Part shown: one piece after another, positions 44,501 to 55,225 of the stretch
Layout of the letters: each line of letters begins with the position of its first letter
Numbering within the stretch: position 1 is the stretch's first letter
NCBI GenBank assembly: GCA_037893225.1
Contig: JAZGUH010000153.1
Span: 1,488,001-1,552,000 of the forward strand
Length of the DNA stretch: 64,000 nt
Reading direction: 5' to 3'
DNA from: Hippasteria phrygiana
Taxonomy: Eukaryota; Echinodermata; Asteroidea; Valvatida; Goniasteridae
Position numbers and translations under genes: made by a program
The notes under the pieces: model-generated
What the model saw: the letters and a program-made list of their open reading frames with translations, nothing else
What the model was told of the DNA's origin: nothing
Databases searched by the model: none

Positions 44501-45500
44501 ATCATTATACTCTATAAATGGAACAAGTACCCTGAAAGGTCATTTTTGGCCATAAAATTTGAAATTTTCAATAAAGGTTCTTTTTCTTTCAGTATATGAT
44601 TGGGTAGGTTGTTGCGACATCTCACGTCAAGTTTCATAAGAGTGGACGCATCGCTGCTTATTTTAGAGCCAAAAACCTAAAAATTTTAAGTTTAGTTTTA
44701 TACTTGGAACAATATATACCATGGAACAAGTACCCTAAAAGGTCATTTTTGGCCATAAAATTTGAAACTTTTAACGAAGGTCCTTTTTCTTCCAGTATAT
44801 GATTGGGTAGGTTGTTGCGACATCTCACGTCAAGTTTCATAACAGTGGACTCATCGGTGCTCATTTTAGACCCAAAAACCAAAATTGTATTATTGTACTC
44901 ACTACCAGTACCCTAAAAGGTCATTTTTGGCCATAAAATTTGAAATTTTGCATGAAGTTCCTTTTTCTTCCCATATGTGATTGGGTAGGTTGTTGCGACA
45001 TCTCACGTCGAGTTTTATAAAAATTAACTCATCGGTGCTCATTTTAGACCCAAAAAGCAAAATGTCATCATTATACTCTATAAATGGAACAAGTACCCTG
45101 AAAGGTCATTTTTGGCCATAAAATTTGAAATTTTCAATAAAGGTTCTTTTTCTTTCAGTATATGATTGGGTAGGTTGTTGCGACATCTCACGTCAAGTTT
45201 CATAAGAGTGGACGCATCGCTGCTTATTTTAGAGCCAAAAACCTAAAAATTTTAAGTTTAGTTTTATACTTGGAACAATATATACCATGGAACAAGTACC
45301 CTAAAAGGTCATTTTTGGCCATAAAATTTGAAACTTTTAACGAAGGTCCTTTTTCTTCCAGTATATGATTGGGTAGGTTGTTGCGACATCTCACGTCAAG
45401 TTTTATAAAAATCAACTCATCGGTGCTCATTTTAGACCCAAAAAGCAAAATGTCATCATTATACTCTATAAATGGAACAAGTACCCTAAAAGGTCATTTA
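41525..45500. repeat. ~190-bp tandem satellite array, about 21 units
   Basis: The marker GATTGGGTAGGTTGTTGCGA recurs at about 41763, 41975, 42149, 42346 and so on to 45367, mean spacing about 190 bp. An outlying diverged first unit lies at 41574. Each unit also has GGTCATTTTTGGCCATAAAA, a TTTTTCTTCC block and TCATCGGTGCTCATTTTAGA. Variant units recur at about 1,890 bp (for example TACTTTAATAATTGAACAAG at 42250 and 44139), i.e. a 10-unit higher-order repeat. Minus-strand ORFs of ~74 codons are by-products. Confidence 0.93.
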
Positions 45501-45510
45501 AGGAAAATCT

Positions 45511-46219
45511 ATTACCGTGACTTCAAAAGACCCAGGAAAACGATCTTCCAAGATCTAGTTTCAGAGAGTATCAATCAAATCAATATCATTAAATTGTTTT
45601 AACAGGCGTTTTCTACCTCTATGTGTCAACACTAATAATAATGCCCTACATATGTAGCTACTGGTACACACAACAGAACATGTACATTGTGTACATGTAA
45701 TCATAAGGGTAAGCATGGTCTGGCTACAGACAAACTAATTATCTTGGCCACTGTTGACCCATAATTAATTGGTAAACATAGCTGTTATAGTCAGGGATTA
45801 TTATCTTGGCTTTATGGCTGTGCACCTGACCACAAGGATGTGATATTGAATGATAGAGCTGTCAATCCCCTTTGACAGATGTGATCTTTGACTAGTGGGC
45901 AACCAGGATGTGATATTGGGGTTTATGACTTAATCCTGGATGTGATTTTGAAGAGGTGTGAAAACACGATGTGATTTTAGCTAGGGCCCAGACACTGGAT
46001 GTGATTTTGGTTAAGTGGCCAGACAGTGGATGTGATTTTGGCAAGGTGCTAACACAGGATGTGATCTTTGACTTTAACGACTTAATCCTGGATGTGATTT
46101 CTGGCTCGGATGTGATTTTGGATAATCCCTGCCAAAATCACATTCTAGCTCCAATATCACATCCACCAAAATCACCTTTCCATTTTTGTAGAGAAATCAC
46201 ATCCAGGCCATTCACAGTG
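45511..46219 (-). repeat. Right terminal inverted repeat with GGATGTGAT word array
   Basis: Mirror image of 36346-37041. The word array runs from about 45835 to 46205, with GGATGTGATTTT in the main orientation and the two outermost words inverted, the same polarity switch as in the left arm. The satellite array ends about 10 bp before it. Confidence 0.85.
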
Positions 46220-46984
46220 TAATTATCTCCCACCCATCTCTTTCATCCTCGCCCCCAAAAAACTCTTTTATTCCTTGCGGATCATTTTCCTCCATTTGAT
46301 GTTCACCTGTCGATCTCTCCTCTGACGAAACTTGCACAAATACGTCGTCATGAAATAATCACGTTGCCACAAACGCGATTGCCGTAGGTTGTTGCAAACG
46401 CGAATCATCGTGGGTTAATTTCGGGTCGTAATTCTGCGTGATCATAAAATCGCAATTTGATGACATTTCAGTGTAAACAAATTGTTTTCATGAGCAGATG
46501 AAGGCAGAGAGAAAGGTAGACAGTGAAAGTACAAACAATACCCCTTTCTATGAAGTTGTTGATACACTTCTTAATTGAAAATCGAACACAGTTTATTGCT
46601 GTTTTTGAGAATCTTAAGATTCAGATTGGATTTCCCCTGCGAGTTGAAACATCACAAACAAGCCTCGACTAAAGTATACTGGAAGGGAAACGAAGGTTTA
46701 CACACAGGCTTTCAATTTCATGGCAGACGACAAGAACAAGATGCAGACGGGGTTACTGATGAAACAGACGCCACCGATCAACTCGAAACGTTTCTTCGCA
46801 GTCAGTTCAATCACGGAGGCCCACAATAGACATATGGGGACCGATAGCTAGTACGGATATGTGTCACTTTTAATTGGCCGTCGTCTGCGCAAGCGCTGTA
46901 ATAATTCCCATTTTCTAAGGGTTGGATGCTGTTTCTATTCTTTGAAACTGCTTTGAATAAGCCAGTTCGGATATCTCGTTGAAG
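46220..46984. other. Right flank of the giant element, one unassigned ORF
   Basis: An 84-codon ORF at 46575-46829 (+) ends TDETDATDQLETFLRSQFNH and GGPQ. It has a protein-like acidic C-terminus but no recognised family. It could be a terminal exon; support is weak. Confidence 0.3.
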
Positions 46985-47190
46985 TAGTCCAGGTCAAAGG
47001 TTATTCGGGATAAAACTGCTGACGTAATGTCACGCGATATGACCCGAGACCCCTGTCATTGTCGGCCGACAATCGTTGAAAAACTTTTCTTGAAAACGGC
47101 AGCACACCAGGTGCCATGATTTTACAGGACGCTTGAGACTGTTATTTACTTACAGTCTGGTACGGTATTTCGTAATAATTCAGTATTTTC
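46985..47190 (-). repeat. Dispersed repeat family F, partial inverted copy
   Basis: Reverse complement of the family core, including ACTGTAAGTAAATAACAGTC, TCAAGCGTCC and ATCATGGCACCTGGTGTGC. Same segment as in 18140-18220 and 53290-53350. Confidence 0.68.
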
Positions 47191-47991
47191 TTTTTTATGT
47201 TTGCAAATGATGTATACTACCATTAACTGACGCAAAGAGAGGTCGGTGCCTTCATTATCCTCGAACGCTTGACTCCGGCACCTGTCGTTGGTGATAGATG
47301 ACTTTGTTGAACTTCCTGCAAGAAGCATTGAAGCTTCAATTTCAATCAAAAAGAGGGTGGAATTTGCGGAGGAGGAAAATATCCGAAAATAGTGGCCTGA
47401 AAGTGATTAAATTCTTAGAATTGAGCTCTTAGATAAAAAGAAACAAATGAAGTTATGCGAGGAAGGTGGCATTCAGTGCCTCGAGGTCCGCTGCATCAAG
47501 ACAGGACAAAACAAAAATAAAACCCCGCCCAAAAGATATTTTTGAAAAATTATTCCACCCACATTATTTACAGAGACAAGTATTTGAACCCCTAAAATAT
47601 TTATATGATTTTAACAAATTTCATTGAACCGTAGAACTACTAAAGAAGGCTTGCAGAAGTTCGAGGGTAACATTTGCCAGTCATTAATTCACGACATGGA
47701 AGCCTTTGTTGTTCTGCTTCTGACTGTTTCGTGCTCTTTAGTGTGGTTTATGCTCTTTATAGAAACCAATGGACGAAGACTCCGTTTGTCATGAAATCGG
47801 TCGTAAAGCGGGCGTGGGGATGGGGAAGATATATCCCCCCATTTTTGGGCCAGGAAAGCTGGTTCATCAAATCATCCTCCCTAGAATTTCCAATACCATG
47901 AACATTTTCCGCGTATTAAAAAAATATATCTCAAAAACTATTATTACTATTATGAGAGTAGTGTTCACACAGTCGTGTTTTCCAATACTAC
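47191..47991. other. Intergenic, nothing recognised
   Basis: Short ORFs only. Confidence 0.35.
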
Positions 47992-48148
47992 TGAGGACAA
48001 TGCTTTGTGTTTCCTATTGTTCCTTTAATATAACACAACCCCATAGACTAAGCACGTATTTTTACGTCCGAGGACCGATTTTAACAAAAGACCGACTCCC
48101 AAGGACAAGAAAGATTCCTTTGTATTTTTTTTCTCCTCTTGTCCTCGA
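47992..48148. mobile_element. TCCGAGGACAA MITE, copy 2 (inverted)
   Basis: Ends TGAGGACAA and TTGTCCTCGA. The body is the reverse complement of 30737-30896, including CTTTGTGTTTCCTATTGTTC and CCATAGACTAAGCAC. Confidence 0.7.
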
Positions 48149-48862
48149 ACGTATTATACAGTACATGTACATAAACACACGTATATTATGTCCATGATAA
48201 CTATTATGGTGAACTCTTGACCTGCGCCGGCTCCTTGTGATCATTGGTCCCACCTCCCCCTGACTTAATTGCTTTTTAAAGTACTTTGCATGCGGACATT
48301 TGTATGGGGTCAATTCGAGGGATTTTTTTCCCTCAAAAATCTCGATCATCTATCCACTTTTAGACACTGATTTACACCACTGTCAGAAACGCCATGAAAT
48401 TGTGCCCAGGTACTGCCAGTGCAAAACCCCGAACTTAAATTATAATTAACCTTTGTGGAACTGAGAAACCCCAAGAGGAGATTCTGGATGACTAATTACC
48501 ATGCATAGGTCTAAACGTGGTATTAAACATCGACCCAGTATCGACCCGGTTGAGAAACATCAAGGAGGCGGGTCACGTTCCCATTGAGAAGGCGACAGTG
48601 AGCATGGTTATCATAAATAAAATAATAATCAGCGTGATAATATTGTCTGCACTTGACAGAGGGATCAAATGAAAGTGATTTGGTTACCATTAATTACCCC
48701 TGATGTAACTTTCTTGAGCTGACTTGCAAATGATAACATTCTTTATGCCTTTAATTTTTCGACTTAAAGAGAGTTTTATGAACGCTTTGAGAAAATACAC
48801 AATAGATTGGCGAAATAGACAACATTATATCCTTGGACCTGTTACCGTAATTTTTTTGACGA
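48149..48862. other. Intergenic, solitary MITE end
   Basis: GCCATGAAATTGTGCCCA near 48390 resembles one end of the GGGCCCAATT MITE at 14800-15057; no partner end was found. Confidence 0.35.
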
Positions 48863-49005
48863 AATGTGAGACTTTTGAGACACTGGTGGCAGCAGACATA
48901 CCGGTCTTTTTGCTAGTTCTGAGCATGCGCACGTAGTTCTGGGCATGCGCGCGAGTGGTGAGAACAATATAGGAAATGGTCGGTATGTCTCAAAAGTCTC
49001 CCATT
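48863..49005. mobile_element. GAGACTTTTGAGACA MITE
   Basis: GAGACTTTTGAGACA (48868-48882) and TGTCTCAAAAGTCTC (48986-49000) are perfect inverses. The pairing extends a few bases outward (AATG.GAGAC) and inward to TACCG. The loop contains two GCATGCGC words. Confidence 0.72.
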
Positions 49006-49378
49006 GACTGGCAATGGCCTTATTGGCTGTGGAGCACACTCTAAAAAGTGTCCAAATCCATGAGTAAGGGGTTACTAAAAATTAATGTGGTATTTTGTGC
49101 ATGGTATTTGGGGTACCAGAGTTGATACAATAAGTATATTTGCTCACTTGATTTACCTCAAATACCTTATTTCAATTACCTCTTACGCCTGGGTTCAGGC
49201 AATTTTAAAGTGTGTGCATTGTAAGAACGATCGCTTTTCAAGTTGGGTTTTACCACACGTTTTATAGAGGTGTTCTCCTTTGGGCGATGTTTTAACTCGT
49301 ATTATTTATTGATGTAGTTTGAGTATTTGTCATTGGTACATGGTTAAATTTGTGTAATTGGGTGAAGCTAAATTATAG
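49006..49378. other. Intergenic, nothing recognised
   Basis: No coding or repeat signal. Confidence 0.35.
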
Positions 49379-49533
49379 GGTAAGCACTTATCCAGAACCA
49401 CCAAAATGACATCGTCGCGCGCATCGCGCCTTGTGCCTCTTCAATAAGGCCTCGTGCCTGTTCAAATAAGGCCTAGTGAATTTTCAGTAATACATGACGA
49501 TGTCATTTTGGTGGTTTTGGATAAGTGCTTACC
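49379..49533. mobile_element. GGTAAGCACTTATCC MITE
   Basis: The left end GGTAAGCACTTATCCAGAAC and the right end GTTTTGGATAAGTGCTTACC pair over about 38 bases (through CCACCAAAATGACATCGTC). The loop carries AATAAGGCCT twice. The flanks AAATTATAG and AAACTATAG match at 8 of 9 positions, a possible 9-bp target duplication. Confidence 0.8.
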
Positions 49534-49673
49534 AAACTATAGACCGTGTCGAATATGACGTCATGGCAGCCATGTTGTGGGGCATACGCTGTTACCATCA
49601 TTATGCCTGTCCCACAACATGGTGGCATATTGTTGTTGCTTTAGAGACGTGGGTAATCGATAGTCTATAGTTT
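49534..49673. repeat. AAACTATAGAC inverted pair, possible second small element
   Basis: AAACTATAGAC at the left and GTCTATAGTTTT at the right bracket 140 bp. Inside, CAGCCATGTTGTGG and CCACAACATGGTGG also pair. It abuts the preceding MITE, so one of the two duplicate-like ends may be coincidence. Confidence 0.5.
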
Positions 49674-50400
49674 TGTTCAGTGAAGAAATTGATTCTGGGT
49701 AGGAAGATACCCACCGCGATATGAAAAACCTTGGACTTAGGCTTATACAATTTAACACTGTTGCGTACCCTTTGGCCAAGCGCCCGTTAAGTAATTCGGT
49801 TGAAATTTACGTTATTCCGGGCACTTTTTTACGAAAAGATCCTCCTAAAACGTGTTCTGGATCCGCCAATGTTAATGGACGAATTTCATATGTGCCATTC
49901 TTACAAGGGACCAGTCGGACGTCGCATTCCTCCGTTTTGAGCTACAGGCAAAAATTCATTGAGGATCGAAATGTTCGATTTTCGATTTATTGCTCAAAAT
50001 ACTAGTTTATGTCAAATAAAATCATGCTGTGCTTTCGTTTTTAAAATTTTAGTACAATAAAATGTTTTAAAACCGACTGATAATCACCGGAATTTGTGTT
50101 TAGTTTTGGCGATCAATTTAAAGCTTGTGATCTAAACTCTTCATTGAGTGGCCGATCTGACCGATATTTCCACATATAAACTAATGAGAGACACTTTTAG
50201 GAGATACCAAGGCGGAAATGAAGGACAAACTTTATCGCTTAATTTCTGCTGAGTGCTTGATCATCTAATAGAACTAAACTTATCATAACTTCTTAAATAC
50301 TGCTCCAATTTTAATAAATCCTTCATCATTTTAAAGCTTATGGTATATTTTTTCCAATGGTATATAAATCTAGAATTTTTTTCGATGAGAAACTGTTCTC
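49674..50400. other. Intergenic, one unassigned ORF
   Basis: A 94-codon ORF at 49721-50005 has no recognised motif. Confidence 0.3.
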
Positions 50401-50813
50401 TATTGAGGGCGCCACATATTAAAAGCCCCGTCTGCGCACTTCCGAGTTGACAAGGAGGCTCTCAACAAGCACCGTGCTACTCAACAAATCCATCCATGCA
50501 TGCATAAATCACAGCAAATGACAGCACAGCGCACGGTCAGCATGGTCAAGCGGTACCGGTTCACCACGACAAAAATCATTCAAATTCTTTCTTAATCGAC
50601 ATGATGCTCAATTATTTCACAGAACAATGGTTCTCAAATATACTTAGCTACATTAAGTTGTTTTTGGACGACTCGATCGGCGACTTTTCAAAATTCGAAC
50701 GATTTTACCGTGTATAAATTGCACAGGAATGCACGCGACATATGTTGTTTACTGAGCACCGAACCTCGCTTTTAAACCGGAAGTTATATTTTCTGCCATG
50801 TGAAATTCGTCTA
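50401..50813. mobile_element. Diverged GAGGAATT-family element with inverted arms
   Basis: The left arm has GCCCCGTCTGCGCACTTCCG, the reverse complement of the right arm of the MITE at 25124-25331. The right arm has AAACCGGAAG and CATGTGAAATTCGTCTA in the other orientation. The middle is unrelated. The ends are decayed. Confidence 0.5.
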
Positions 50814-51427
50814 TACTGGCCCGATTCTTCCGGCGATACATCAGCTGTTTCAACACGACCCGCTCCCATAGCCTATCATGTCATGAATGGGAAGAATGTT
50901 CTTTCAACTCCTTACACATGCGATACTCTCGGGGATTCGTGGAAAGTAACAAATTGAAGTGTGTGTTTGATTTCTCAAAAAGGTATTGACAATGTTGAAG
51001 TGTGCACAAACACACGGGTGGACGAGACAGCTGCATTATGCCATGTCCCAGTTGCCGCATGTTTGCCCTAAATACCGGTACTGCCCAAATGATTTTGCAG
51101 AGGAGTACGATCTTTCTTATACCTTGATTTGATATAGACCAACTGATTCCCCGACAGATTTGTTTCTTCTGACCACAGATGTTTGATTTAGGTTAATTAC
51201 GTGGGTGGATCTAGATGGATGTGTTTGATTGGAAATGTGTCAGGTATACTACGTGATGACGTCAGAACAAATTAATCACAAGGGAGTGCTCAGTGGGAGA
51301 TGGTTTGATGTTTTTGTGGCAGTACAGTCATACGGCCGACTGCTACCTGCCATAAGAACGATGGGAAAGAAAGTGCAAAACAAAGGTTTTTTTGTGGAAA
51401 AAAGCCACACACAAAATCGTATGAGCC
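50814..51427. other. Intergenic, nothing recognised
   Basis: Short ORFs only; no bounded element. Confidence 0.35.
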
Positions 51428-51431
51428 TTAA

Positions 51432-52786
51432 AGAGGAACTAAAACGGCAAAAATGTTTTTGACTTTTTTGACTTATCTGATAGTTTATGCCTCCCCAAAA
51501 CTAATGTAACAAGTTTCATGATTCTGAAAAATCAAAAAAAATGTTTTTGAGCCTTTTTTTTCTGAGCCACTTTGACTCGATTCAGAAAAGGCCGAGGTCA
51601 ACTGCGTGCCGTATCGCGCGAGTATTGACGTATACGTGTAGAAACATATGACGTCACTGTATTATACGACAATGTTTTACGTAGAGTCTGTACGTATTTT
51701 TTTGTCTAAGGCTAGTATTACTTGCTGTGCTTTTTGCTCATGATTCAGGAGTAACACTACGATAAACACATTTTAAAGTGTTGACATCTTTGTGAGACAC
51801 ATTTAGAATTGGGGTTGTAGGCTTGTTCTTGCTGAAAAGCTAGTTATGAGTCATACTTTCCTTTGTTTGCAGTCGGCTTTTATTGGAACCTGCGCGGTGA
51901 GTTGTGTGTGAGCTGATACTATACTCTAGTCTGGCGACTTTGCTTATTCAGCCCTCATAAGGACCCGCACCTTCTCTGAACCTTACACACAATTTCTGTT
52001 ATAAGGTACCAGACTCAATCGCATGCAGCGCATGCGGTACCGTGCGTGTACAATGCAAGCGAGCGTGAACAAGGAGACGGCCGTGGCTCTGGCTTCTCAA
52101 GACGGCAACCGCAGGCGACGTCGTCGCGGTGGTGCGCGTGAGTCCGGGGCACGATTGGAATGCTCGGTGCCTAGAGTTGGAATGGCTCCAGCCTTCAAAC
52201 GGAATTGTGCCTTCAAACCCAGCTGAGTTTTTATACTAACACTATCATCTATACAGTCTTTGGCGAAATGTTCTGCACATATTTTCGACCATTTCGACAG
52301 CCCAAAATCAGATATTGTATTGTCTACAAAGCAGACCCACTGTCGCCTTTGAGCTCCATTCAGCACTGGGAATCGCAGTAAGATTAGGTCAGGGTTTTTG
52401 TCGCTGTTCCTCGTGCAACCCCCAACTACACACGATCGAGGCATAATAATTATCTCAGAACCATGTTCATACTGAAATAATATCAAAATTAGAGTTAGGT
52501 CGACAAAAACTCTTCAGCAGCATCAACTCCACGTACGTACATGCATAGTGTTTAGCTGTAGCATCAACCGACTCTACACGTGTACGTCACGGGGTCACGT
52601 ACATACATTTAACATACATAATGAGCTTTCGCGAAACAGGATAAATGGTTCAGAATAACAACCCTTTTTTTTAAATAAAAAAATTCCTCTCGTCTGCAAA
52701 CTAATCTCCATCAGTTAAAAGAGTATTTAAACTGTCGGAAAAGTCCAAAAAGTCAAACAATAATTTGCCGTTTTATTAGTTCCTCT
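51432..52786. mobile_element. Kolobok-like TTAA element with THAP gene, copy 2
   Basis: Ends AGAGGAACTAAAACGGCAAA and GCCGTTTTATTAGTTCCTCT, flanked by TTAA (51428-51431, 52787-52790). The inverted repeats extend to GACTTTTTTGAC / GTCCAAAAAGTC. 1,355 bp, closely matching 28199-29980 minus its non-LTR insertion. Confidence 0.85.
52097..52444 (-). CDS. THAP-domain protein, copy 2
   Basis: The frame is open from 52486, but Met at 52444 aligns with the start of copy 1 and begins the THAP domain, so it is chosen. The domain has MPRSCVVGGC (C5, C10), FPVL, Trp36 and C56-x2-H59, with AIPTL at 87-91. Within the first 91 residues it differs from copy 1 at only a few positions (for example R38C, G41D, R44I, M71I). 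The tail after the domain differs in frame and becomes Arg/Pro-rich to the stop, so the original C-terminus is not preserved in at least one copy. This is probably the DNA-binding end of a transposon protein that recognises the element's termini; that function is inference. Confidence 0.8.
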   Translation of the reverse strand: MPRSCVVGGCTRNSDKNPDLILLRFPVLNGAQRRQWVCFVDNTISDFGLSKWSKICAEHFAKDCIDDSVSIKTQLGLKAQFRLKAGAIPTLGTEHSNRAPDSRAPPRRRRLRLPS

Positions 52787-52790
52787 TTAA

Positions 52791-53269
52791 TAGACGCATT
52801 AAGACTGTGTGAGAATATTTGACTCCAAAATGACGCATCATTCTGTATGCACTCATAATTAGAGCGTCTGTTGCAACCAACTCGCACGGAAGCACTCTTT
52901 GCAATACCTGAAATATATTATAGGGTTAGGGGAGATGACAAGTCCAAGAAGATGTATGTCATATACATCGGGGACCCATAAGTCAAGGAAAGAATCGAAA
53001 GGAAATGAATCGTCTCTAGAACGAGACAAAGACGACGGTTTAGTTTTCTTTGTATTGAAGGTTACCAGCCAGTTGTTCCCCCAAGTCAACACACTCTTCA
53101 AGTGAAGCACCCACTTCGTTGCGAGAAGTGTTACAAGAATTGTGAGAAACACAGTGTAGATTCAGCTGCAGCAGGGGCTTGTAAGGGCCTACGCCTAAAG
53201 TTGCAAACATGAAACAGATTTTTGTTATTTGGATATTTAAGGTAGTGTACACGATTGGTAATCCTCTAA
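52791..53269. other. Intergenic, nothing recognised
   Basis: A 97-codon minus-strand ORF at 52859-53152 has no recognised motif. Confidence 0.3.
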
Positions 53270-53770
53270 TTGTTTTTACTGAATTATTACGAAATTAGAC
53301 TGTAAGTTAATAGTAGTCTCAATCATCCTGTGAACTGATGGCACCAGGTGTGCAGTCGTTGTCCAGTGGAAATATATATAATTTTCCAAAGATTTCCAGC
53401 TGGAAATCGTTTGAAAAATGCCCCGTTAGTCAAGGCGCGCGTGGCTACTCGGACAAGTGGCGCGCCCCGGACATGATGGCTCCATGGCATATCCGGGGCG
53501 CGTCACGCGCCCAGATAGCCACGCGCGCCTTGACTAAAGGCTATCATCCGCCCGACGGTTGAAAACGAGCGCCGTTTTTCTCTCGTTTTGTTCGCCATCC
53601 AACAACACAAAACTTTGAACAGGTCAGTGGAATGATATTTCCTATAACATACTAACCCCCAAATCCGCCCATTTCTAAAAATTGCAACAATGACCAATCA
53701 TGTACACTGCGTTTAAAACATAACATTGACAAGCATGCAAAGAAGACAAATCCTAGGCCTACTTCATCGG
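53270..53770 (+). repeat. Dispersed repeat family F, copy C
   Basis: Shares GAATTATTACGAAAT, GACTGTAAGTTAATAGTAGTC, TGGCACCAGGTGTGC, CACAAAACTTTGAACAGGTC and TACTAACCCCCAAATCC with copies A and B. In place of their TAGTCTAG palindrome it carries an unrelated palindromic MITE (53426-53537). Confidence 0.68.
53426..53537. mobile_element. 112-bp GC-rich palindromic MITE
   Basis: TTAGTCAAGGCGCGCGTGGC at the left pairs perfectly with GCCACGCGCGCCTTGACTAA at the right. A second inner pair, GGCGCGCCCCGGA and TCCGGGGCGCG, surrounds CATGATGGCTCCATGGCAT. It lies inside family F copy C. Confidence 0.82.
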
Positions 53771-54149
53771 GTGATGACGCCGTACATGTTTGATGAAGGC
53801 AGACGTTGTTCCTGCCTTTAATCGCTGATGCTGGTTTTTTCGAGCAAAAAACACACACTGCGACATGTTTTTTGCCTCAAGTTTTGGCATCGACGTAGGC
53901 CTACTCCTTGTGGTCCTTGTATGCAAACTGTATGATAGCCGAATTGGCAGACATGACTCAACTGTGTATTATGTGCGTCTACGGTCTGACGAACTAGAAA
54001 AAACAACAAACTTTCTCGCAATCAGGCACGCACGCTTCCCACATGGCAACGTACGTACAGTACACTATCCTAGAATGGTGCCTCGCCAGGCAAGTTCGAG
54101 AACGACAAACAGTGCATACTACGCGCGTCTAGTTACCGGACCACGCAAT
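53771..54149. other. Intergenic, nothing recognised
   Basis: A 108-codon ORF at 53865-54191 runs into the next palindrome and is not supported. GGCAAGTTCGAG near 54091 resembles the arm of the element at 54390. Confidence 0.3.
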
Positions 54150-54293
54150 GGGGCCTGTTTGTTTCACACGAATCCGGATCGCGATCAGTGATCCGTGCGT
54201 TGGTTCACATACCGGATTTCGCCTAGTGGATGGAGCGAACCAGCGGCTGGATAACTGATCGCGATCCGGATTCGTGTGAAACGCACAGGCCCC
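54150..54293. mobile_element. GGGGCCTGT palindromic MITE
   Basis: The left arm, GGGGCCTGT then GTTTCACACGAATCCGGATC, pairs with the right arm, GATCCGGATTCGTGTGAAAC then GCACAGGCCCC. Arms are about 40 bases in a 144-bp element. No clear target duplication. Confidence 0.82.
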
Positions 54294-54389
54294 ACGGGGT
54301 ACCAGCCAACCAACCATGCATTCAATACGCGTCTTTTTACAGACGGTACCAGTGGCAATAATGTGGCTACGGCCAGTCATCCATATGGG

Positions 54390-54516
54390 GCAAGTTCGAG
54401 CAGCGACTATTTGTCGACCACTGGTCGATTTTGCCTGGTACCCAATATGTATTTCATGTACAGGTTACCATGGAAAATCGACTAGTGGTTGACAAATAGT
54501 CGCTGCTCGAACTTGC
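54390..54516. mobile_element. GCAAGTTCGAGCAGCG palindromic MITE
   Basis: GCAAGTTCGAGCAGCGACTA at the left pairs with TAGTCGCTGCTCGAACTTGC at the right. The arms extend through TTTGTCGACCACTGGTCGAT for about 45 bases of a 127-bp element, close to complete hairpin symmetry. Confidence 0.82.
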
Positions 54517-54689
54517 TCATGCATGATCACGCAAACGCACGAGGTAGCTTTTGTACTTAGCCAGCCGTAGCCAAGTCGAACAATAGTCGAACGTAGTACA
54601 TAGTCAGATGTCAGTACAGTACAGATTTCGATTTCGTTAGGCAACTGCAAGATTTTTTTCAGGTACGAGAAGGTGCAAAATGCATTTTT

Positions 54690-54870
54690 AAATTGGTCTC
54701 GTGCTGGTCTCGTTTCAAAATTCCGAGAACAGCAGGTGCGAGACCAAGACCAAGACCAAGACGAAGACCAGCGATCCTTTCGAGACCATGCGTGTTAGAG
54801 ACCAAGATTTTTTCAAACTGGTCTCGAGACTGGTCCCCAGACCAAGACCAGTCTCGACGGCTACAACACT
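54690..54870. mobile_element. GAGACCA-word element, right end hAT-like
   Basis: Filled with GAGACCA and AAGACCA words and their complements TGGTCTCG. The right end, GGCTACAACACT, resembles the TACTACAACACTG end of the hAT-type MITE at 4790-5030. The left end is not recognisable. Confidence 0.5.
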
Positions 54871-55155
54871 TATCAGAGCGGCTGCGACTAGCCTTCAGTC
54901 GTTTGGTCACCACGACAGCCATTAGCCTAGGGATCAGTAACCCCTTCAATGCAAGGATTCTAGAAGAATATAACACTCAATCGGAATAATAAGGTAATTT
55001 TTAGAGACAATTACAACATAAGCCCATGACGATGAACCCAAAGTAACAAACAGCCGTAGATACCACCGATGATCATACTTAGCCTAAAAATCAGCTGCAA
55101 TATCGTCCCCAAACCATGCAAAATCATAAGTACCTTTCCAGTAGAAAGTGTTAAT
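54871..55155. other. Short intergenic stretch
   Basis: Nothing recognised. Confidence 0.35.
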
Positions 55156-55225
55156 GGGGGGGGGGGGGGGGGGGGGAGGGGGAATTGGTTGGCGGCGGGG
55201 GGAGGGGGGGGGGGGGGGGGGCTGG
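55156..55225. repeat. G-run cluster
   Basis: Two long G-runs separated by GGAATTGGTTGGCGGC, with strong quadruplex potential. ORFs here encode poly-Gly or poly-Pro and are artefacts. Confidence 0.9.

Larger units (their letters stand above)
36346..46219. mobile_element. 9.9-kb foldback-type element with ~700-bp terminal inverted repeats
   Basis: The left end CACTGTGAATGGCCTGGATG and the right end CATCCAGGCCATTCACAGTG are exact inverses. The pairing continues with small differences for about 700 bp on each side (36346-37041 and 45511-46219). Inner landmarks such as CTTCCAAGATCTAGTTTCAG, ACAGGCGTTTTCTACCTCTA and CATGGTCTGGCTACAGACAA appear in both arms. Between the arms lie a 4.5-kb AT-rich spacer and a ~4-kb satellite array that abuts the right arm. 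No transposase, integrase or polymerase domain is visible, so it should be non-autonomous. The flanks (CCTTAT left, TAATTA right) show no exact target duplication, so the superfamily is unassigned. Confidence 0.85.

Noticed and set aside
41829..45448. Repeated minus-strand ORFs of 69-75 codons (MVFGSKMSTDE...) across the satellite array
   Set aside because: They are the same reading frame recurring because the ~190-bp unit repeats. The unit is AT-rich, frames break at unit variants and there is no domain or start context.
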